A stretch of 27,738 bases of DNA, from contig DAOPQD010000037.1 of assembly GCA_035347995.1 (NCBI GenBank), forward strand, positions 1 through 27,738, read 5' to 3'. Below are positions 24,172 to 27,738 of the stretch, piece after piece. Numbering within the stretch: position 1 is the first letter of the stretch; each line of letters starts with the position of its first letter. Below the pieces are notes generated by a model. It made no database searches. It had not been told where the DNA came from and worked only from the letters and a program-made list of their open reading frames with translations. This stretch comes from JAAZNO01 sp012798275 (lineage in GTDB: Bacteria; Chloroflexota; Anaerolineae; B4-G1; SLSP01). Made by a program: the position numbers and the translations under genes.

Positions 24172-25527
24172 ATGAGCACTTCTACAAGTGACACGCAGGA
24201 TATTGCAATCACTATTACCAAACATTACAGACCTTGCTTAGAGTTCTCAGTTGTGAGCACTGACGGTTTGTACGAAATATTGCGCCTATATGTGGAAGTT
24301 ACCAGGATGTATTATTGTGTTCCTGGCCCAACAATGATTGAAGCTTTATTCTTTAGCACCAATTACACGCTGACTTTAGTTCCCACAATCAGAATTTATC
24401 CTCTTTTTCCGCCGACAATAAACTCAAGAGATACTTGGTTGTTGAAAGGAAAAGACGCTGATTTGTTTGGTATAACCTTTGACTGGCCTGGAATGATGGC
24501 AGTTGATGTGGTTATAAAGGCGGAAGTGTATGACCACATCGGCAAGAGAAAAAAGATTGTTGCCAGTGAGACAATTAAATTACAGAGAAATGGCGAACGT
24601 ATTGCCGACAAAGAATCAAAGAGATTTTCATTCTTTGCTGACTACGTCCAAGGCAGGGGGGATTTTGTTCCTGATGACAATCCAATACCATTAACACCTT
24701 ACTTGTACAAGTTGGTAACAATAGACGGTTTCATCGAGAGAGTCAATGTTCCAGAAGCAACGCAACTAAACAAAGAAGCATATCACGAGATAGCGACATT
24801 GTTCCGTTGCGATACATCTGAATTAGAAAGTTTGCTCAGGGAGAAACCCAAACGAGATTTAATGTTCAAAGCAGATGTGCATCCTGCATTTGCAGCACGC
24901 TTAATCGAGATTGCCCCTATTCTACACAGTTATTTAGGTGATAAAACTATGGCTTCTATGACCATTCTCTTTCTTTCAGCAGACCCTACCAATGTTTCGC
25001 GTTTGCGATTGGGTGAAGAATTCCGAGAGATTCAGGAGAAACTCAAACTAGCCAAGTTGCGAGAATGTTTCAACCTAGAACTTCCTCAGTTGTCCGTTCG
25101 ACCAGCAGATATTAGCCAAGCGTTACTGGATGTACAGCCGCAAATCGTCCATTTTTCTGGTCACGGCACGTCCACAGGTGCTTTGTGTTTTGAGAATCAG
25201 ACAGGACAAACTCAACTTGTTCAACCCGACGCGCTGGCGGCATTGTTTGAGCAATTTGCCGAAGAAGTAAAGTGCGTGTTGTTGAACGCCTGTTATTCGG
25301 AGACCCAGGCAAAGGCGATTGGGAAGCATATCAAATACGTAATTGGAATGAATCAAGCAATTGGTGACAAAGCCGCTATCGCTTTTGCTATCGGCTTTTA
25401 TCAAGCATTAGGAGCAGGACGCACTATTGAAGATGCGTACAAACTTGGATGTGTTCAAATCAGGTTGCAGGGCATCCCTGAACACCTAACACCAGTTCTA
25501 ATCAAGGAAGGGCAACTGCAACCATAA
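24172..25527 (+). CDS. CHAT-domain (caspase-like) protease, cassette 3
   Basis: The 451-residue product has a C-terminal CHAT domain from about residue 264: TILFLSADPTNVSRLRLGEEFREIQEKL, then QIVHFSGHGT with catalytic His H331, VLLNACYSE with catalytic Cys C374, and GMNQAIGDKAAIAFAIGFYQALGAG, the usual continuation. Residues 1-200 contain beta-rich sequence of unknown family, and 205-255 a helical region that could be an adaptor domain. CHAT proteases act in bacterial immunity, for example cutting gasdermins or serving as the type III-E CRISPR-linked protease, but no gasdermin or partner is visible in this cassette (24134-25604). The ATG follows GGAGCTTATGA. Activity is supported by both catalytic residues; the target and trigger are unknown. 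Confidence 0.88.
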   Translation: MSTSTSDTQDIAITITKHYRPCLEFSVVSTDGLYEILRLYVEVTRMYYCVPGPTMIEALFFSTNYTLTLVPTIRIYPLFPPTINSRDTWLLKGKDADLFGITFDWPGMMAVDVVIKAEVYDHIGKRKKIVASETIKLQRNGERIADKESKRFSFFADYVQGRGDFVPDDNPIPLTPYLYKLVTIDGFIERVNVPEATQLNKEAYHEIATLFRCDTSELESLLREKPKRDLMFKADVHPAFAARLIEIAPILHSYLGDKTMASMTILFLSADPTNVSRLRLGEEFREIQEKLKLAKLRECFNLELPQLSVRPADISQALLDVQPQIVHFSGHGTSTGALCFENQTGQTQLVQPDALAALFEQFAEEVKCVLLNACYSETQAKAIGKHIKYVIGMNQAIGDKAAIAFAIGFYQALGAGRTIEDAYKLGCVQIRLQGIPEHLTPVLIKEGQLQP

Positions 25528-25532
25528 GCGCC

Positions 25533-25610
25533 GCCTAACACGCGGTTGCAGCCGACACGCTCTGCTCGCTGCGCTCGCTCCGCGTGCGGCTGAACCGCGT
25601 GCCGTTAGGC
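25533..25610 (+). repeat. attC: attC site 3 (78 bp, different family)
   Basis: GCCTAAC (25533-25539) and GTTAGGC (25604-25610) are perfect complements. The arms CACGCGGTTGCAGCCG and CGGCTGAACCGCGTG pair almost completely, giving a compact hairpin unlike the 118-129 bp family of the other sites, so this cassette came from a different source array. Confidence 0.9.
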
Positions 25611-25646
25611 GGCCGGAAGCTATCCGAATAAAGCATCGAGACCAAA

Positions 25647-26756
25647 ATGGATAACAGAAAATCGTTTCCAATAATCGGTCTAGCATTTCTCATGCTGTTT
25701 GTCCTAGGATGCAGTGCGCCTGCAGTCACTCCAACTGTTGCAGATACATGTACATCTGTTCCACCGACATCAACGCTAATTGCTGCCTCTACTCCTACCG
25801 AGACTGTTGAGCCCACGTCGTCGCCCAAGAAAACGCTCTTGCTTTATGACGATGATGGCAGTCGCGATGGCATGGCGGCGCTTCTTTATTTGTTAAGTTA
25901 TCCAGATATATCCATTCAGGCTATAACCATTTCTTATGGTGAAGCGCACCCCAAATTGTACATACAGCACATGGGGTGTGTGCTGGATACCTTTGGAATT
26001 AGTGACATTCCACTTGGCGCAGGACAGGATATGCCTTTAGCAGGAGGCACTCCTTTCCCCGATTGGTTACGTCAACTAAGTGACAATTTCTGGGATTATC
26101 CGTTACCGAATGTTGACAAGACCTATCCGTTCCGGAATGCTCCTGAATTGATGGTTTCAATTATTAATGAAGCTCCAGAACCCGTAATTATTTTTCTGAG
26201 CGGACCTTTTACGAATCTGGCGCAAGCCCTACAGCTCGACCCGGCTATTAAAGGTAATATTTCGGCTGTTTACTTCATGGGTGGCGCGGTGTATGTCCCC
26301 GGCAACATAACAGGTCTGATTCGCGACTCCAACAACCGAGTGGCAGACTGGAATATCATAGCCGACCCGCAAGCCGCAAAAGAAGTATTCGAGTCTGGCT
26401 TGGAACTTTATATGGTGCCGCTTGACGCCACAAATAAAGTGCTATTAAGTCAGGAAGATATGCTTCCGTGGCGCCAAGGTGATGACAAAGCCAATATGGT
26501 TGTAGATCTCTACGACATTATGTTCAATAATTGGGATCTTAAGACAGCTGAGATTTTCGATCTAACAGCGGCTGTCATTATGGTTCAACCTGAATCATGT
26601 AACTTCCAACCATTTCATCTTGATATAATCACGGATGATGGTCCTACTTTAGGACAGACGATAGTTGTTCCTAATACCGAGCCAAACATTCACGCCTGTT
26701 TGGAGCCCAAGACTGATCAAGTCAAGCAGAATCTGAATGAAACATTTTCACCGTAG
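25647..26756 (+). CDS. Nucleoside hydrolase-like lipoprotein, cassette 4
   Basis: The 369-residue product has a lipoprotein signal peptide ending in the lipobox VLGC (C22) and a Thr/Pro/Ser-rich linker to about residue 60. The nucleoside hydrolase (IUNH) fold follows: LLYDDDGSRDG (the DxDxGxDD calcium loop, D68-D70-D74, with G75 in place of the last Asp), FLSGPFTNLAQAL, VYFMGGAVYVPGN, VADWNIIADPQAAKEV and D305 in FDLTAAV. Family members hydrolyse nucleosides to base and ribose. The Gly substitution may weaken or alter calcium binding, so a degenerate or altered specificity is possible. It would be anchored outside the cell membrane. The cassette spans 25605-26887. Confidence 0.85.
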   Translation: MDNRKSFPIIGLAFLMLFVLGCSAPAVTPTVADTCTSVPPTSTLIAASTPTETVEPTSSPKKTLLLYDDDGSRDGMAALLYLLSYPDISIQAITISYGEAHPKLYIQHMGCVLDTFGISDIPLGAGQDMPLAGGTPFPDWLRQLSDNFWDYPLPNVDKTYPFRNAPELMVSIINEAPEPVIIFLSGPFTNLAQALQLDPAIKGNISAVYFMGGAVYVPGNITGLIRDSNNRVADWNIIADPQAAKEVFESGLELYMVPLDATNKVLLSQEDMLPWRQGDDKANMVVDLYDIMFNNWDLKTAEIFDLTAAVIMVQPESCNFQPFHLDIITDDGPTLGQTIVVPNTEPNIHACLEPKTDQVKQNLNETFSP

Positions 26757-26764
26757 GAAAAGCC

Positions 26765-26893
26765 GCCTAACACAGCGTGCAGTGGACAACTGGGATTCTG
26801 CGCGTTTTTTGGAGGCTTCAACGCCTCAGCAGGATTCCGTTTTCAAGCCTGACGCGCGTCCCACCCAGTTGCCACTAACGCAAGCCGTTGGGC
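26765..26893 (+). repeat. attC: attC site 4 (129 bp)
   Basis: GCCTAAC (26765-26771) and GTTGGGC (26887-26893) are the cores. The outer arms (ACACAGCGTGCAGTGGACAACTGG and CCAGTTGCCACTAACGC) are complementary with bulges. The ends belong to the same family as attC 1, 2 and 5, but the centre differs (GGAGGCTTCAACGCCTC hairpin). Confidence 0.88.
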
Positions 26894-27590
26894 AACCCAA
26901 GAGCAAAACCAAATTCGTCTTTGATTCGCAGATTTCGTTTTGTGGTTAGGTTCGGAAAATTCAAGTCGTTTTTTAGCGGTGGCATTTTTTCAAGCCAGAG
27001 TTTGAGTCTGGCTTCAGCAAACAGGTTTTCAAGTTCTCGGCTTTTTGTTCAACACAATTTCTTTTATTCGCAAAGTTTCTGTTTGGTTTCATCGGGTCGC
27101 TAAAATCAGCGTCAGGGTTTTTCGGTCAAGTTTTGGTCAACATTGGTTTTGAAAGGTTATGTCGGTTTCGTTGGCAAAGTTCGCGGTCGGTTTCGTAGGC
27201 TCTCGAAATCGGCGTGGCTTTTATCGGCAAAGTTTCGGGTAAGTTGAGTTTGTAAAACTTCGTCGGTTTCGTTGGCGTTGTCAGTTTTCGGTCAAAGTCG
27301 GGTTTTGCAAAATCAGCGTTTTGGTTCGTCTGTGTTCGGTCTTTGAATCGCCAGGGTGTTTGTAAGTCGGCATTTTTGGTCATTGGTGAAAAGCAAAATT
27401 CGTTGTAAAATCTGGTCAAGTTGGCGTGGTTCTGGTTTTCCGTCGCGGTTCTGGCAGGCGCAAGGTTGCCCAACACAGCGTGCACCTGACGTGTGGGACT
27501 CTGCGGCATTTTCAGGCATTTTCCACGCTTCGAGTTTTTCCTGCTCCCAAGCCTTGTCCACGCCCGCCCACACGCAGGTAACGCAAACCG
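26888..27590. other. ORF-less integron cassette 5 (703 bp)
   Basis: The cassette is bounded by cores GTTGGGC (26887) and GCCCAAC (27468), which are exact complements. No convincing gene is present: plus-strand frames are broken, and the one longer minus-strand frame (27126-27509) starts inside the attC. The plus strand is strikingly rich in G and T. GTCGGTTTCGTTGGC occurs at 27161 and 27262, with a variant at 27186, and AAAGTT/CGGTC-type words recur. It may encode RNA or be a decayed gene. Confidence 0.7.
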
Positions 27591-27596
27591 TTAGCC
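27468..27596 (+). repeat. attC: attC site 5 (129 bp)
   Basis: GCCCAAC (27468-27474) and GTTAGCC (27590-27596) are the cores. The site is almost identical to attC 2 across its length, which indicates cassettes stamped with attC sites from one host lineage. Confidence 0.9.
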
Positions 27597-27630
27597 TGCT
27601 TCTTCCAAGCATAGAAAAAGAAAGAAAATA

Positions 27631-27693
27631 ATGGGCAAGTTCCTCGAAGGCGAAAAACCAATACAGACACAGTTCAAAATCAGTTGGGTGTAA
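27631..27693 (+). CDS. Possible 20-residue ORF at the start of cassette 6
   Basis: ATG 27631 after AAAGAAAGAAAA opens a 20-codon frame (MGKFLEGEKPIQTQFKISWV) in the usual place for a cassette gene start. The remainder of the cassette lies outside the window, so this may be only a leader peptide or chance. A TTGACA box at 27713-27718 suggests a promoter whose -10 box would be beyond the window end. Confidence 0.25.
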   Translation: MGKFLEGEKPIQTQFKISWV

Positions 27694-27738
27694 TCACGCT
27701 TATCTTTAGCCCTTGACATAATGGGAGAAATGTGACAT

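Noticed and set aside
27126..27509. Minus-strand 127-codon frame in cassette 5
   Set aside because: It begins inside attC 5, has a biased Asn/Thr/Lys composition from the GT-rich strand and no homologous motif.

Overview
The window is a GC-rich bacterial defence island that changes abruptly, near position 22197, into an AT-richer integron cassette array. The protein styles (DUF1156/DUF499 genes, a type III CRISPR operon with a degenerate Cas10, a Cas6 next to Cas1/Cas2, REP-like hairpins) fit a Chloroflexota/Anaerolineae-like environmental bacterium, but no marker gene is present and this is an inference. TGA is an ordinary stop codon here.

Layout. (1) 3-5990: the 3' end of a DUF1156 adenine methylase gene, an ABC-type ATPase, a PIN-like nuclease and a large DUF499 ATPase with an N-terminal HEPN (Swt1-type) domain. 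All are co-directional and tightly packed, and form one candidate anti-phage unit. A promoter nested in a terminator separates it from (2) 6147-7115, a Xer-like tyrosine recombinase with an odd C-terminal tail. (3) 7351-15343: a type III effector operon (Cmr1-like, Cas7-like RAMP, Cas10, Cmr4-like Cas7, Cas11, Cas5-like). The Cas10 keeps its HD motif, but the cyclase GGDD is replaced by SPNL, as expected for subtype III-C (Csx11-like). (4) 15297-16541: a two-helix membrane ORF followed in the same frame, after one TGA, by a second ORF; probably one interrupted gene. (5) 16542-17004: non-coding, holding a REP-like hairpin and a run of palindromes with TGAA/TTCA loops. (6) 17005-22196: cas6, cas2, leader, a 23-repeat CRISPR array, a 5'-truncated cas1, a second identical cas2 and leader, and a second array of 11 full repeats plus a truncated one. 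A perfect 598-bp direct duplication carries both cas2/leader units.

(7) 22195-27738: a truncated, frameshifted integron integrase on the minus strand is fused directly to a broken CRISPR repeat. Beyond it are a half attC site and five full attC sites bounding cassettes for an endonuclease III-like protein, an SRPBCC protein, a CHAT-domain protease, a nucleoside-hydrolase-like lipoprotein, an ORF-less GT-rich cassette and the start of a sixth.

How it works together: the type III complex probably cleaves RNA (Cas7 Asp) and DNA (Cas10 HD) without cyclic oligoadenylate signalling. Cas6 processes both arrays. Spacer acquisition is doubtful because the only cas1 in the window lacks its N-terminal half. 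The integron fragment cannot move cassettes with its own integrase. The most notable points are the CRISPR-integron junction, the cas2/leader duplication with mosaic repeat variants, the cyclase-dead Cas10 with an adjacent membrane ORF, the ATPase-PIN pair inside the DUF1156/DUF499 locus, and a CHAT protease carried as an integron cassette.
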